DNA of 64,000 nucleotides from Nocardioides zeae (GCF_010686755.1 NZ_JAAGXA010000001.1:310001-374000), one strand, 5' to 3'. Numbered from the stretch's first letter, positions 1 to 9,517 are shown. Notes: generated by a model from the letters alone, not told the origin. Numbers and translations are program-made.

Positions 1-1662
1 CACCCCCTCGGCACCGGCAGCGACGTGCCCGCACCCGCGTACGTCGCCCCGCTCGCCCTGCTCTCCTGGCTGCTGCCGGGGGGGCCGTCGGTGGCGGTGT
101 CGGTGCTCCTGCTCCTCGCCGTGCCCCTCGGCCTCTGGGGAGCCTGGCGCCTGCTCGGCGTGGCCGCCCGGCTCGTGGACCCCCGCGGCGCCTCGCCCTG
201 GCTCCTGGGCATCGGCGCGACGACGTACGCCCTCGTCCCCGTCACCAGCGGCGCCTGGGGCGCGGGTCGGTTCGGCGTCGTCGTGGCGGCGGCGGTGCTG
301 CCGTGGTTCGTCCACGCGGCGCTCGGCTTCGCCGACCCGGAGCGCGACCGGCGCTGGCGGGCCGGCTGGCGCTCGGGCCTGCTGCTCACCGTCGTGGTCG
401 CGTTCGTGGCCGCCGCCTGGTGGCTCGTGCTCGGCGTGGTCGCGCTCGTCGCGGTCTTCGCCGCCCTCGTCGCCCGTGGGCGGCTCCTCGAGCGCTCCGT
501 GCTCGGCGGCGTCGTCGCCCCGGTCGGCGTCATGCTCGCGACGCCCGCGGTGCTCCTGTCGCCGTGGCTCGTGCCGACGCTCCTGCAGGGCGACCTCGTC
601 GCGCTCGTGGGGGAGGCGGGGCGGCTGCCCTACGGGATCCTCAGCCCCACCGACGTGCTCGCGGGCCACCTCGCCGACCACGCCGCCCCGGCCTGGACCG
701 GCCTCCTGCTGGCCGTCCTCGCCCTGCTGGCGCTCCTCGTCCCGGCGACGCGCCTCGCCGTCGTCGGCTGCTGGGCCATCGCCCTGGCCGTCGCGGGACC
801 CGCCAGCCTGCTCGCCCTGCCCGTCTTCGAGCTCGCCGCCGGTGAGACCCCCGCGGCCGTCGGCTTCGTGGTGGTAGCGCTGCAGGGTGCGGCCGTCGTG
901 GCGGTGGTGCTCGGCGCGCAGGGCCTCGGACAGCTCGGCGCCGCGCGCGGCGACCGTCCCGGCGCGACCGGCCGCCCCGACCGGGTACGTCGCGTGCGCA
1001 CCGCCCTCGGCGTCGTGCCCGTCCTCGTGCTCGCCCTCGTGCCCCTGGCGGGCCTCGTGTGGTTCGTCGGCCCCGGCGCCGCGGTGGCCGACGACGACCG
1101 GGACGAGGCGATCCCGGCCTACATGGCGCAGCGGTCCGAGACCTCGCCGTCGTACGGCGTGCTCGTGATCGACGGCTCGGTCCGCACCGGACTCACCTTC
1201 GAGGTCCGGCGTGAGGACGGTCTCCGCCTCGGGGAGGAGGAGATCGCCGCGCTCACCCCGGTCGACACGACGATGGTCGAGGACGTGCGCACCCTCGTCT
1301 CCACGCCGAGCGGCGAGCAGCTGGACCGGCTCCGCGACGCGGGCATCTCCTACATCGTGCTGCCCGCCCCGGCCGACCCGACGATCCGGGCCGTGCTCGA
1401 CTCGGTGGCCGGCCTGCAGCCCGCCTCGGCGGCCGACCCCGACACCCGCGCGTGGGAGCTCGCCGAGCAGCCCGCCGCGGACGCCGTCGACGACGGGTCG
1501 ACGGGCGTCGGCCGTGCGCTCCTGCTGCTGGTGCAGGGCGTGGCGGTCGTGGTCGTGCTGGTCATGGCCGGTCCGAGCCTGCCGTCGCGACCGGGACGCG
1601 GTCGCACCCCGGGTGCCGCGTCCGCGGCCCCGGCCCGTGAGCCCGAGGGGAGCGTCGCGTGA
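1..1662 (+). CDS. C-terminal part of a large membrane glycosyltransferase-like protein (5' end outside window)
   Basis: The reading frame is open from base 1, so the gene begins upstream; 553 codons are visible. The visible part is very hydrophobic, with about ten predicted membrane segments in the first ~330 residues, an Arg/Gly-rich loop, one more segment near residue 350, an extracytoplasmic-looking region, and a last membrane segment about 40 residues before the end. The GTG overlap with the following DUF5719 gene indicates translational coupling. In related actinobacteria this position is held by a ~1000-residue protein with an N-terminal GT2 domain and a C-terminal multi-membrane region. 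The catalytic domain is not in view, so the glycosyltransferase call rests on this context. It probably acts in cell-envelope glycan assembly. Confidence 0.55.
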   Translation, partial: HPLGTGSDVPAPAYVAPLALLSWLLPGGPSVAVSVLLLLAVPLGLWGAWRLLGVAARLVDPRGASPWLLGIGATTYALVPVTSGAWGAGRFGVVVAAAVLPWFVHAALGFADPERDRRWRAGWRSGLLLTVVVAFVAAAWWLVLGVVALVAVFAALVARGRLLERSVLGGVVAPVGVMLATPAVLLSPWLVPTLLQGDLVALVGEAGRLPYGILSPTDVLAGHLADHAAPAWTGLLLAVLALLALLVPATRLAVVGCWAIALAVAGPASLLALPVFELAAGETPAAVGFVVVALQGAAVVAVVLGAQGLGQLGAARGDRPGATGRPDRVRRVRTALGVVPVLVLALVPLAGLVWFVGPGAAVADDDRDEAIPAYMAQRSETSPSYGVLVIDGSVRTGLTFEVRREDGLRLGEEEIAALTPVDTTMVEDVRTLVSTPSGEQLDRLRDAGISYIVLPAPADPTIRAVLDSVAGLQPASAADPDTRAWELAEQPAADAVDDGSTGVGRALLLLVQGVAVVVVLVMAGPSLPSRPGRGRTPGAASAAPAREPEGSVA

Positions 1663-3173
1663 GCGAGGAGCAGGTCCGTCCGACCGGTCGCCGTCGGGCC
1701 GCGCCGGCCCAGCCCGGCCGTCGTCGCATCGATCCGGCGATCGTCGCCGCCGTCGTGCTGCCCCTGCTGGTCGCGCTGGCCGTCGCCGCCGTGCGGGTGG
1801 GCGCGCCGCAACCGCCGGCGACCGCGCCGACCGCCGAGGCGCGCACGTCCGCGACGCTCGTGTGCCCGTCGGCCGGGGTCCTGGCCGGCACGGACGAGCC
1901 CGACGCGGTGGTCCCCGAGAGCGGCGTCGTGCGCCTGGGGACGGGCGCCGAGGGCGACGGCTCCGTCACCGCCAGCCCGCTCGACACGCCGGCCGCCGCC
2001 GAGGACCTCGAGGACGCTGCCGACGTGACGCCCGCCGCGGGCGGCACCGGGCAGGTCGACAGCGGCGCCGCCGTCGTGCTGCGGGGCGCCGGCGCGGCCG
2101 CTCCCGGGCTGGCCGCCGCCCGGTTCGACGCGTCCGGAGGGATCGGCACCACCTGCCGCACCCCGGACGTCGGCGGCTGGTTCGTCGGGCTCGGCGCGGG
2201 CGGTGAGCGCTCGAGCGTGCTCGAGCTGACGAACCCCGACCCGGGGTCGGCCGTCGCCCGCCTGTCCCTCTACGACGAGTCCGGCCCCGTCGACGCGCCG
2301 GAGGTGCGTTCCGTTGTCGTGGGCACCGGCGAGACCCGTCGCCTCGACCTGGCCGAGCTCGTGCCCACCCTCGGCGACCTCGCCGTGCACGTGGACGTGA
2401 CGCGCGGACGCCTCGGCATCGCCGCCCTCCAGACCATGCAGCCCCTCGACGGGTCGCGTGGCGGCACCACCTGGGCCCCGCTCGTCGCCGAGCCCACCAC
2501 CGCGACGACGATCCTCGGCCTGCCGGGCGCGGCCACCACGGCCCGCACGCTGCTGGTCGCCAACCCCGGCGACGCCCAGACCCGGGTCGACGTGGACCTC
2601 CTCGGGCCGTCGGGTCCGGTCCGGCCGACGAGCCTCGCCGACGGGCTCGTCGTCGCTCCGGGCGCGGTCGCGAGCCTCGACCTCACCGACGTGCTGGGCG
2701 AGGCCCTGGCGGAGGGAGGCGGGGGAGCGTCCGGCGTGCGCGTCACCGCCGGCAGCGCGGTCGTCGCGAGCCTCCGCTCCGGCTCCGGCGCCGGCGAGAC
2801 CTCCTCGGTCACCACGGCCGAGGTGCCCACCGACGTCGCGTCCGGCGCGCTCACGGGGCTGCTCCCCGAGGGTGCGGGCGCCCGCCGGCTCGTGCTCGAC
2901 TCCCTGGCGCCCGGCGAGGTCGCCGTGCCGGTGGTGGCGCGGAGCGCGGCGGGGGACGTCCTGCTCGAGCAGGACGTCGCCCTGGGGGCGGGGTCCGCGG
3001 CCACCCTCGACCTGCCGGAGGGAACCGCGCGCGTCGACGTCGCCCCGACCGACCCGCGGGTCGACGTGCGCGCCGCGCTCGTCACCGGCAGCGGCTCGCG
3101 AGCCTCGGTGCTGGCCCTGGTGCCGACCATCACCACCGACCTCGTGCCCACCGCCCGACGCGCCTGGCAGTGA
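1659..3173 (+). CDS. DUF5719 family membrane-anchored protein
   Basis: A 504-residue protein with a basic N-terminus and a single membrane anchor at about residues 27-46, followed by a large Ala/Gly/Val/Asp-rich extracytoplasmic region with repeated beta-like stretches (for example segments around residues 190-290 and 290-390 that resemble each other). The GTG start overlaps the stop of the preceding gene by four bases, so the two are translated together. The combination of membrane glycosyltransferase followed by a protein of this layout is typical of DUF5719. No catalytic motif is visible. A role in handling an exported glycan or polymer is an inference from the pairing only. Confidence 0.6.
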   Translation: MSEEQVRPTGRRRAAPAQPGRRRIDPAIVAAVVLPLLVALAVAAVRVGAPQPPATAPTAEARTSATLVCPSAGVLAGTDEPDAVVPESGVVRLGTGAEGDGSVTASPLDTPAAAEDLEDAADVTPAAGGTGQVDSGAAVVLRGAGAAAPGLAAARFDASGGIGTTCRTPDVGGWFVGLGAGGERSSVLELTNPDPGSAVARLSLYDESGPVDAPEVRSVVVGTGETRRLDLAELVPTLGDLAVHVDVTRGRLGIAALQTMQPLDGSRGGTTWAPLVAEPTTATTILGLPGAATTARTLLVANPGDAQTRVDVDLLGPSGPVRPTSLADGLVVAPGAVASLDLTDVLGEALAEGGGGASGVRVTAGSAVVASLRSGSGAGETSSVTTAEVPTDVASGALTGLLPEGAGARRLVLDSLAPGEVAVPVVARSAAGDVLLEQDVALGAGSAATLDLPEGTARVDVAPTDPRVDVRAALVTGSGSRASVLALVPTITTDLVPTARRAWQ

Positions 3174-3180
3174 CGGCAGC

Positions 3181-3699
3181 TCAGGCGTCGGGGTCGTAGT
3201 CCGGGTCGACGGTCTCGGGGCTGACGCCGAGCAGCTCGGCGAGCTGCTCGGTGGCGACCCGCCGCACGAGCTCCTCGAGGTCGAGCCGCGTCTCGCTGCG
3301 CCGCTCCAGGGGGCGGCGGAAGAACACGACGCGCGGCGGGTGCTCGGCGGTCGCCGGCACGACGGAGGCCAACGGCGCCTCGTCCGTCCAGCCGTCGGGC
3401 AGCAGCGGCATCTCCTCGACGACGTACTCCAGCTCGCCGAGCTCGGTCCGCCAGGGCGCGTCGACGTGCCCGACGACGCCGAGCACGATGCGGTCGAAGC
3501 GCTGGCTGCGGGTGGGGCGCGGATCCCTCCGGTCGGGCGCGGGGGCGAGGCCGGGGCCGCGCCCGCCGCGGCCGTGCCGGTCGCGTCGACGGGGTCGGTG
3601 CGCCGCGGGCGCAGGCTCGGCGGGACCGGGTCCCGGGGCCGGCTCGGGCTCGGGGTCGGGCTCGGGGTCGGGGGCGTCCCCGTGCTGCGTCACCGACAT
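3181..3699 (-). CDS. Metallopeptidase-family (zincin_1-like) protein, HExxH not intact
   Basis: A 172-residue protein. Residues 1-60 are a low-complexity Pro/Glu/Asp then Arg-rich tail; residues ~65-172 match the small actinobacterial metallopeptidase family (RFDRIVLGVVGHVDAPW near the start, VVFFRRPLERRSE, and a C-terminal helix ending in AELLGVSPETVDPD). The helix where zincins carry HExxH reads LVRRVATEQLAELLG here, so neither zinc histidine is present and catalysis is doubtful. It lies opposite the DUF3499 gene, and the two share a 60-base divergent promoter region. The ATG start follows a purine-rich GAGAGGAG. Confidence 0.6.
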   Translation of the reverse strand: MSVTQHGDAPDPEPDPEPEPAPGPGPAEPAPAAHRPRRRDRHGRGGRGPGLAPAPDRRDPRPTRSQRFDRIVLGVVGHVDAPWRTELGELEYVVEEMPLLPDGWTDEAPLASVVPATAEHPPRVVFFRRPLERRSETRLDLEELVRRVATEQLAELLGVSPETVDPDYDPDA

Positions 3700-3716
3700 C
3701 TCCTCTCGTCGCCGCG

Positions 3717-3722
3717 AGCCTA
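3717..3722 (-). promoter_or_regulatory. -10 element of the metallopeptidase-family gene
   Basis: Minus-strand TAGGCT lies 17 bases before the ATG at 3699, giving a predicted short leader of about ten bases. Same hexamer as before manB, mrp and the ferritin-like gene. No clear -35 box. Confidence 0.45.
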
Positions 3723-3746
3723 GTCCGGTGGTGACCGGTGACGGCG

Positions 3747-3752
3747 TACGGT
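3747..3752 (+). promoter_or_regulatory. -10 element of the DUF3499 gene (leaderless)
   Basis: TACGGT ends seven bases before the GTG at 3760, so transcription should begin at or next to the start codon. This favours GTG 3760 over the in-frame GTG at 3751, which overlaps the hexamer. Confidence 0.5.
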
Positions 3753-3759
3753 GCTCCCC

Positions 3760-4197
3760 GTGAGGTCAGCCCGTCGTTGTTCGCGCACCGCCTGCGGTCG
3801 TCCCGCGGCCATGACGCTGACGTACGTCTACTCCGACCAGACCGCCGTGCTCGGCCCGCTGTCGACCACCGCGGAGCCGCACGCCTACGACCTGTGCGAG
3901 CAGCACTCGGAGCGGCTGTCGGCCCCGCGGGGCTGGGAGGTGCTGCGGCTCGCCAGCGTCCCGTCGGCGCCGGTGCACTCCGACGACGACCTGCTCGCCC
4001 TCGCCGACGCCGTGCGCGAGGCGGCGGTGCGCCCGGCGGCGCCGGCGAACCGGCCGCCGCACGTCGTGCCGCACGACCGGCCGACGTACGCCGAGGAGGA
4101 GCCGCGCGGGACCCGCCCCGGCACGCCGGGACGCCCCGACCGCGGCGAGCGCCGTGGTCATCTCCGCGTGCTGGAGACGGACCCCACTCCTCGTTGA
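3760..4197 (+). CDS. DUF3499 family zinc-ribbon-like protein
   Basis: A 145-residue actinobacterial protein. The conserved N-terminus has CSRTACGRPA and TLTYVYSDQTAVLGPL, then YDLCEQHSERL and PRGWEVLRL, the hallmarks of DUF3499. Cysteines in the CxxxxC pair and the later CxxH are likely zinc ligands. The C-terminal 70 residues are Arg/Pro-rich and less conserved. The gene sits between the metallopeptidase-family gene and manB, the arrangement usual in actinobacteria. Function unknown. I place the start at GTG 3760 because family members begin directly with the RRCSR motif and because the -10 box fits a leaderless start there. Confidence 0.75.
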   Translation: MRSARRCSRTACGRPAAMTLTYVYSDQTAVLGPLSTTAEPHAYDLCEQHSERLSAPRGWEVLRLASVPSAPVHSDDDLLALADAVREAAVRPAAPANRPPHVVPHDRPTYAEEEPRGTRPGTPGRPDRGERRGHLRVLETDPTPR

Positions 4198-4242
4198 GGG
4201 CGGGGCCGGCCCGGTCCGCACCCGAGGTCCCCGCGCATGCCC

Positions 4243-4248
4243 TAGGCT
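4243..4248 (+). promoter_or_regulatory. -10 element of manB (leaderless)
   Basis: TAGGCT ends seven bases before the ATG at 4256; no Shine-Dalgarno sequence precedes the ATG. This decides the start at 4256 rather than upstream in-frame codons. Confidence 0.55.
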
Positions 4249-4255
4249 CCTCGCC

Positions 4256-5629
4256 ATGGCGCCCAGCGGATCGCTCTCCCCGTCCAACCTCGCCGCCGTC
4301 TTCAAGGCCTACGACGTCCGGGGCACCGTCCCCGACCAGCTCGACGAGGAGTTCGCCCGCCGGGTGGGCGCCGCGTTCGTGCAGGTCACCGGTGCGCCCA
4401 CGGTCGTCGTCGGTCACGACATGCGGCCCTCCTCGCCCGGCATGGCCGGCGCCTTCGCGCAGGGCGCGGCCGACCAGGGCGCCGACGTCGTGCTCATCGG
4501 CCTGGCCTCGACCGACCAGCTCTACTTCGCCTCGGGGCACCTGGGCCACGCGGGCGCCATGTTCACGGCGAGCCACAACCCGGCGCAGTACAACGGCATC
4601 AAGATGTGCCGTGCCAACGCCGTGCCGATCGGCACCGAGACCGGCCTCTCCGAGATCCGCGACCTCGTCGGCGGTGACGAGCCGACCCCCGCCGCGCGCA
4701 CGGGCAGCATCTCCGAGCACGACGTCCTCGCCGCCTACGCCGCGCACGTGCTCTCCCTCGCCCCCGTCACCGGGCGGAGGCTCAAGGTCGTCGTCGACGC
4801 CGGCAACGGCATGGCGGGCCTGACGGCCCCCGCCGTCTTCGAGCGCCTGGGCGACGTCGTGGACCTGGTCCCGATGTACTTCGAGCTCGACGGCTCGTTC
4901 CCCCACCACGAGGCGAACCCGATCGACCCGGAGACCCTCGTCGACCTCCAGGCCCGCGTGCTCGCGGAGCGCGCGGACATCGGCCTGGCCTTCGACGGCG
5001 ACGCCGACCGCTGCTTCCTCGTCGACGAGCAGGGCCGTGCGGTCTCGCCGTCGACGTTGACGGCGCTCATCGCGGACCGCGAGCTCGCCCGGGTGCCGGG
5101 GTCGAACGTCATCCACAACCTCATCACGTCGAAGGCCGTGCCGGAGATCGTGACCGAGAAGGGCGGCACCCCGGTGCGCACCCGCGTGGGGCACTCCTAC
5201 ATCAAGGCCACCATGGCGGAGACCGACGCCGTGTTCGGCGGCGAGCACTCCGGCCACTTCTACTTCCGCGATTTCTGGCGCGCCGACTCCGGGATGCTCG
5301 CGGCGCTCCACGCCCTGTCCGCGCTCGGGGAGACCGACGTCCCGCTCTCGCAGCTGCTGGCGGACTACGAGCGCTACCCCATGAGCGGCGAGATCAACTC
5401 GACCGTGGCTGACCAGCAGGCGGTGCTGACGCAGCTGGAGGAGACGTACGGCGCGCAGGACGGCGTCACGGTCGACAAGCTCGACGGCCTGACCGTCGAC
5501 GCGGGCGACTGGTGGTTCAACGTCCGCGCCTCCAACACGGAGCCGCTGCTGCGCCTCAACGTGGAGGGCAAGGACGAGGCCACCATGACCGACGTGCGCG
5601 ACCGCGTGCTGGCGGTGATCCGCGGATGA
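4256..5629 (+). CDS. manB: Phosphomannomutase/phosphoglucomutase
   Basis: A 457-residue alpha-D-phosphohexomutase, usual family length. It interconverts mannose-6-phosphate and mannose-1-phosphate (and probably the glucose pair), feeding GDP-mannose for phosphatidylinositol mannosides and other envelope glycans. The phosphoserine loop TASHNP places the catalytic Ser at 106; the metal-binding loop DGDADR starts at Asp247; the sugar-binding GGEHSGHFYF and the C-terminal phosphate loop RASNTEPLLR are intact. The start follows a leaderless promoter. The stop overlaps the start of the Trm112-like gene (ATGA), so manB, the Trm112-like gene and the SIS gene form an operon, matching the conserved actinobacterial manB neighbourhood. 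Cytoplasmic. Confidence 0.93.
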   Translation: MAPSGSLSPSNLAAVFKAYDVRGTVPDQLDEEFARRVGAAFVQVTGAPTVVVGHDMRPSSPGMAGAFAQGAADQGADVVLIGLASTDQLYFASGHLGHAGAMFTASHNPAQYNGIKMCRANAVPIGTETGLSEIRDLVGGDEPTPAARTGSISEHDVLAAYAAHVLSLAPVTGRRLKVVVDAGNGMAGLTAPAVFERLGDVVDLVPMYFELDGSFPHHEANPIDPETLVDLQARVLAERADIGLAFDGDADRCFLVDEQGRAVSPSTLTALIADRELARVPGSNVIHNLITSKAVPEIVTEKGGTPVRTRVGHSYIKATMAETDAVFGGEHSGHFYFRDFWRADSGMLAALHALSALGETDVPLSQLLADYERYPMSGEINSTVADQQAVLTQLEETYGAQDGVTVDKLDGLTVDAGDWWFNVRASNTEPLLRLNVEGKDEATMTDVRDRVLAVIRG

Positions 5630-5814
5630 GCGCCTCCATCGACCCCACGCTGCGCCGCATCATCGTCTGCCCGAACTGCCGCGGCGAGCTGGCCGACGGT
5701 CCCGCCGGCGGCAGCGCCGACGGCGCCGAGCTGGTCTGCACCGACTGCGGCTACGGCTACCCCGTCCGCGACGGCATCCCGGTGCTGCTCGTCGACGAGG
5801 CCCGCCGGGCCTGA
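5626..5814 (+). CDS. Trm112-like small zinc-ribbon protein
   Basis: A 62-residue protein with two CxxC knuckles: CPNC at residues ~15-18 and CTDC at ~38-41, followed by GYGYPVRDGIPVLL, the classic Trm112/YcaR signature. Trm112 proteins activate methyltransferases in eukaryotes and archaea; bacterial short forms have no settled role. It overlaps the end of manB by four bases and lies 14 bases before the SIS gene, so it is co-expressed with both. A structural or chaperone-like role in the operon is inference. Confidence 0.8.
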   Translation: MSASIDPTLRRIIVCPNCRGELADGPAGGSADGAELVCTDCGYGYPVRDGIPVLLVDEARRA

Positions 5815-5828
5815 GCCGGGACGCGGCC

Positions 5829-6854
5829 GTGTGGTTCGACGAGTCCCGCCTCGACGACGAGGCGGCGCTGGCCGGCATCGACCCGACGCTGCGGTCGCTC
5901 GCGGAGGCAGGCTCCCGGGTGCGTCGCGAGGCGCAGGTCGCGCTCGACCTGGCGCCGGAGAAGGTGCACGAGGCCCGGTCCCGTCCCCGGCCGCGGGCGG
6001 TCGTGGTCGCGGGCACCGGCTCCCGGCTCCTCCGTGACGTGCTCGAGGGCAGCTGTCCGGTGCCGTTCGTCGCCTGGCCCGGACCCGGGCTGCCCGGGTG
6101 GGTGGGGTCGCTCGACCTGGTCGTGATGCTGGCGCCCGCCGGCTCGGACGTGCCGGCCGCCGCTGCGGTGGCCGAGGCGGTACGACGCGGGGCCGACGTG
6201 CTCGTCGCCTGCCCGCCCGACTCGCTCGTCGCCGAGCACGCGGTCGGGCGCGACGTGCTCGTGCTCCCCGTCGGCACCGGGGACCCGCTGGCGGTCGCGG
6301 TCGTGGTGCTCGACCTCCTCGCCTCCGCGGGACTGGGGCGGGCCGCCGACGCCGCCCACGTCGCTGCGGCGTTGGACGACGTGGCGGTGCGCTGCTCGCC
6401 CCACCGCGACATCGCGGCCAACCCGGCCAAGGAGGTCGCGCTCGGTCTGGCCGACGCGCAGCCGGTGCTCTGGGGCGGCAGCGCCCTGGCGGCCCGGGCC
6501 GCGCGCCGGGTGGCCGAGGAGCTGCGGCGCGTCACCGGCCGCGCGGTGCTCGCGGACGACGCGGAGGAGGTGCTGCCGGTCGTGGAGGCGGCCCGTCCCC
6601 GCGACGTCTTCGCCGATCCGTTCACCGACGGGGGAGCGGTGGCCCGCCCGACGCTCGTCGTGCTCGACGACGGCGACGAGGCGGCGGTCGTGCGGGAGCA
6701 GGCCGGACGGCTCCGCGCGGCGGCCGCCGCCCACGACGTGCGCGTCGTGGAGATCGGGAGCGACGCCCGCAGCGACGTCGCCCGTCACGCCTCCCTCATC
6801 CTGCAGGGGCGCTACGTCGCGGCGTACCTCGGTCTCGGCCTGGTCCCGGAGTAG
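5829..6854 (+). CDS. SIS-domain phosphosugar isomerase-like protein (phosphomannose isomerase type II-like)
   Basis: A 341-residue protein beginning WFDESRLDD. The N-terminal half has a Rossmann-like VVVAGTGSRLLRD loop and a VVMLAPAGSD strand; the C-terminal half carries PAKEVALGLADAQPVLWGGSALA and a final region resembling the bifunctional phosphoglucose/phosphomannose isomerase C-terminus. Together with manB this would supply mannose-6-phosphate from fructose-6-phosphate, although the canonical SIS Ser/Thr-rich phosphate loop is poorly preserved (PAGSD instead of SxSG), so activity is uncertain. GTG start at 5829, 14 bases after the Trm112-like gene, third gene of the manB operon. Confidence 0.65.
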   Translation: MWFDESRLDDEAALAGIDPTLRSLAEAGSRVRREAQVALDLAPEKVHEARSRPRPRAVVVAGTGSRLLRDVLEGSCPVPFVAWPGPGLPGWVGSLDLVVMLAPAGSDVPAAAAVAEAVRRGADVLVACPPDSLVAEHAVGRDVLVLPVGTGDPLAVAVVVLDLLASAGLGRAADAAHVAAALDDVAVRCSPHRDIAANPAKEVALGLADAQPVLWGGSALAARAARRVAEELRRVTGRAVLADDAEEVLPVVEAARPRDVFADPFTDGGAVARPTLVVLDDGDEAAVVREQAGRLRAAAAAHDVRVVEIGSDARSDVARHASLILQGRYVAAYLGLGLVPE

Positions 6855-6866
6855 GACCCGACGCTC

Positions 6867-6872
6867 TACAGT
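6867..6872 (+). promoter_or_regulatory. -10 element upstream of the DUF808 leader ORF
   Basis: TACAGT ends six bases before a GTG at 6879. The spacing is the same as at the other leaderless starts in the window, which points to the GTG at 6879 rather than the DUF808 ATG as the mRNA 5' end. Confidence 0.4.
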
Positions 6873-6878
6873 CCTCCC

Positions 6879-6923
6879 GTGACGATCTCGCGGAGGCCCC
6901 TCGCCCCGGCCGGTGACCGATGA
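6879..6923 (+). CDS. Putative 14-codon leaderless leader peptide overlapping the DUF808 gene
   Basis: GTG at 6879 opens a 14-residue frame (starting [10 protein letters not shown]) that ends with TGA at 6921-6923, overlapping the DUF808 ATG by four bases (ATGA). The upstream -10 hexamer predicts that the transcript begins at this GTG. Termination-reinitiation coupling would then deliver ribosomes to the DUF808 start, which has no strong Shine-Dalgarno sequence immediately upstream (CGGAGG lies 25 bases back). The peptide itself has no recognisable motif. Confidence 0.35.
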   Translation: MTISRRPLAPAGDR

Positions 6924-7855
6924 GCGGCGGCCTGTTCGCGCTGCTCGACGACGTGGCCGCGCTCGCGCGCCTCGCGGCGGCCTCCGTCGACGACGTGGGT
7001 GCCGCGGCGGGGCGCGCGAGCATCAAGGCGGCCGGCGTGGTCGTGGACGACACGGCGGTGACGCCGCAGTACGTCCAGGGCGTCGCGGCCGAGCGCGAGC
7101 TGCCCATCGTGAAGCGGATCGCGATCGGCTCGCTGCGCAACAAGATCCTCATCATCCTGCCGCTGGCCCTGCTCCTCAGCCAGTTCCTGCCGTGGCTCCT
7201 CACCCCGATCCTCATGGCGGGTGGCGCGTTCCTCTGCTTCGAGGGAGCCGAGAAGATCTGGGGGAAGATCTCGGGCCACGCCCACCACGAGAAGACCGTC
7301 GAGGCCGGCCCCGACGCCGAGAAGACCCTCGTCGCCGGCGCCATCCGCACCGACCTCATCCTCTCGGCCGAGATCATGGTGATCTCCCTCAACGAGGTCG
7401 CCGAGGAGCCCTTCCTGGCCCGCCTCGCGATCCTGCTGGTGGTCGCGATCGGCATCACGGTGCTCGTGTACGGCGTCGTGGCCCTCATCGTGAAGATGGA
7501 CGACGTGGGCCTGGCCCTCGCCCAGCGCTCCTCCGCCCTGGCGCAGAAGGTCGGCACGGGTCTCGTCCGGGCCATGCCGGGCCTGCTCGCCGGCATCGCC
7601 GTCGTCGGCACCGCCGCGATGCTCTGGGTCGGCGGCCACATCCTCCTCGTCGGGGTGGACGACCTGGGCTGGCACGCGCCGTACGAGCTCGTGCACCACC
7701 TCGAGGTCGCCGTCCACGACGCCCTCGGCGCCGTGGGGGCGGTCGCCGGCTGGATCGTCAACACGGCGCTCTCCGCCGTGGTCGGCCTCGTCGTCGGTGC
7801 GCTCGTCGTCGTGGTCGTGCAGCTCGTGGGTCGCCTGCGTCACGCGGATTCCTGA
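6920..7855 (+). CDS. DUF808 family inner-membrane protein
   Basis: A 311-residue protein starting [22 protein letters not shown], the diagnostic DUF808 N-terminus. Residues ~75-110 carry [15 protein letters not shown] and [16 protein letters not shown]; four to five further membrane segments follow around residues 165-190, 210-240 and 265-300. E. coli YedI belongs to this family; its function is unknown. The gene stands alone between the manB operon and ahcY, with its own promoter. Confidence 0.85.
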   Translation: MSGGLFALLDDVAALARLAAASVDDVGAAAGRASIKAAGVVVDDTAVTPQYVQGVAAERELPIVKRIAIGSLRNKILIILPLALLLSQFLPWLLTPILMAGGAFLCFEGAEKIWGKISGHAHHEKTVEAGPDAEKTLVAGAIRTDLILSAEIMVISLNEVAEEPFLARLAILLVVAIGITVLVYGVVALIVKMDDVGLALAQRSSALAQKVGTGLVRAMPGLLAGIAVVGTAAMLWVGGHILLVGVDDLGWHAPYELVHHLEVAVHDALGAVGAVAGWIVNTALSAVVGLVVGALVVVVVQLVGRLRHADS

Positions 7856-7873
7856 ATCGCGCGGAGGGCGGCC

Positions 7874-7879
7874 TACGCT
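7874..7879 (+). promoter_or_regulatory. -10 element of ahcY
   Basis: TACGCT lies about 86 bases before the ahcY ATG, giving a predicted 5' leader of about 80 bases that ends in CGAGGAGACAAC ahead of the ATG. No SAH-riboswitch core was recognised in this leader. Confidence 0.35.
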
Positions 7880-7965
7880 GGAGGAGTCCGCGTCGGGAGA
7901 TCCCGGAGATGCGCAGATGCGCAGGCGCGTGGCTCTGGCTCCACCCGTTCGAGGAGACAACACCG

Positions 7966-9402
<1,437 letters not shown>

Positions 9403-9426
9403 CGCCTCGGGGCCTCGCACGCCCCC

Positions 9427-9466
9427 GATCGGCCCCGATCGACCCCGATCGACCCCGATCGACCCC
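9427..9466 (+). repeat. Four tandem 10-bp units, GATCGACCCC type
   Basis: Four head-to-tail copies of GATCG(G/A)CCCC between ahcY and its terminator. One unit per helical turn. Similar words reappear in the LexA palindrome at 60.7 kb. Confidence 0.85.
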
Positions 9467-9470
9467 ACGA

Positions 9471-9502
9471 CCGCCGTCCCCGCACCTGCGGGGACGGCGG
9501 TT
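9471..9502 (+). terminator. Rho-independent-like hairpin after ahcY
   Basis: Perfect 13-bp stem (CCGCCGTCCCCGC and its complement, 9471-9483 and 9488-9500) with the loop ACCT, followed by TTGTC. The T-run is short, as is common in high-G+C actinobacteria. It separates ahcY from mtrA. Confidence 0.8.
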
Positions 9503-9504
9503 GT

Positions 9505-9510
9505 CATACT
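9505..9510 (+). promoter_or_regulatory. -10 element of mtrA (leaderless)
   Basis: CATACT ends seven bases before the mtrA GTG, immediately after the ahcY terminator. Confidence 0.5.
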
Positions 9511-9517
9511 TGGCCCC

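Noticed and set aside
3717-3752. A palindromic operator in the 3.7-kb divergent region
   Set aside because: The symmetry comes only from the two opposed -10 boxes; no other inverted repeat is present.
2270-5311. A ~1000-codon minus-strand open frame opposite DUF5719, DUF3499 and manB
   Set aside because: It runs antisense to clear genes and its product is Arg/Gly/Ala low complexity, as expected from high-G+C frames opposite real genes; the same applies to long antisense frames over ahcY, mtrB, lpqB, secA and dinB.
7858-7965. Possible SAH riboswitch before ahcY
   Set aside because: The leader is the right length and place, but I could not find the conserved SAH-riboswitch core or its pairing; only a ribosome-site-like GAGGAG is evident.
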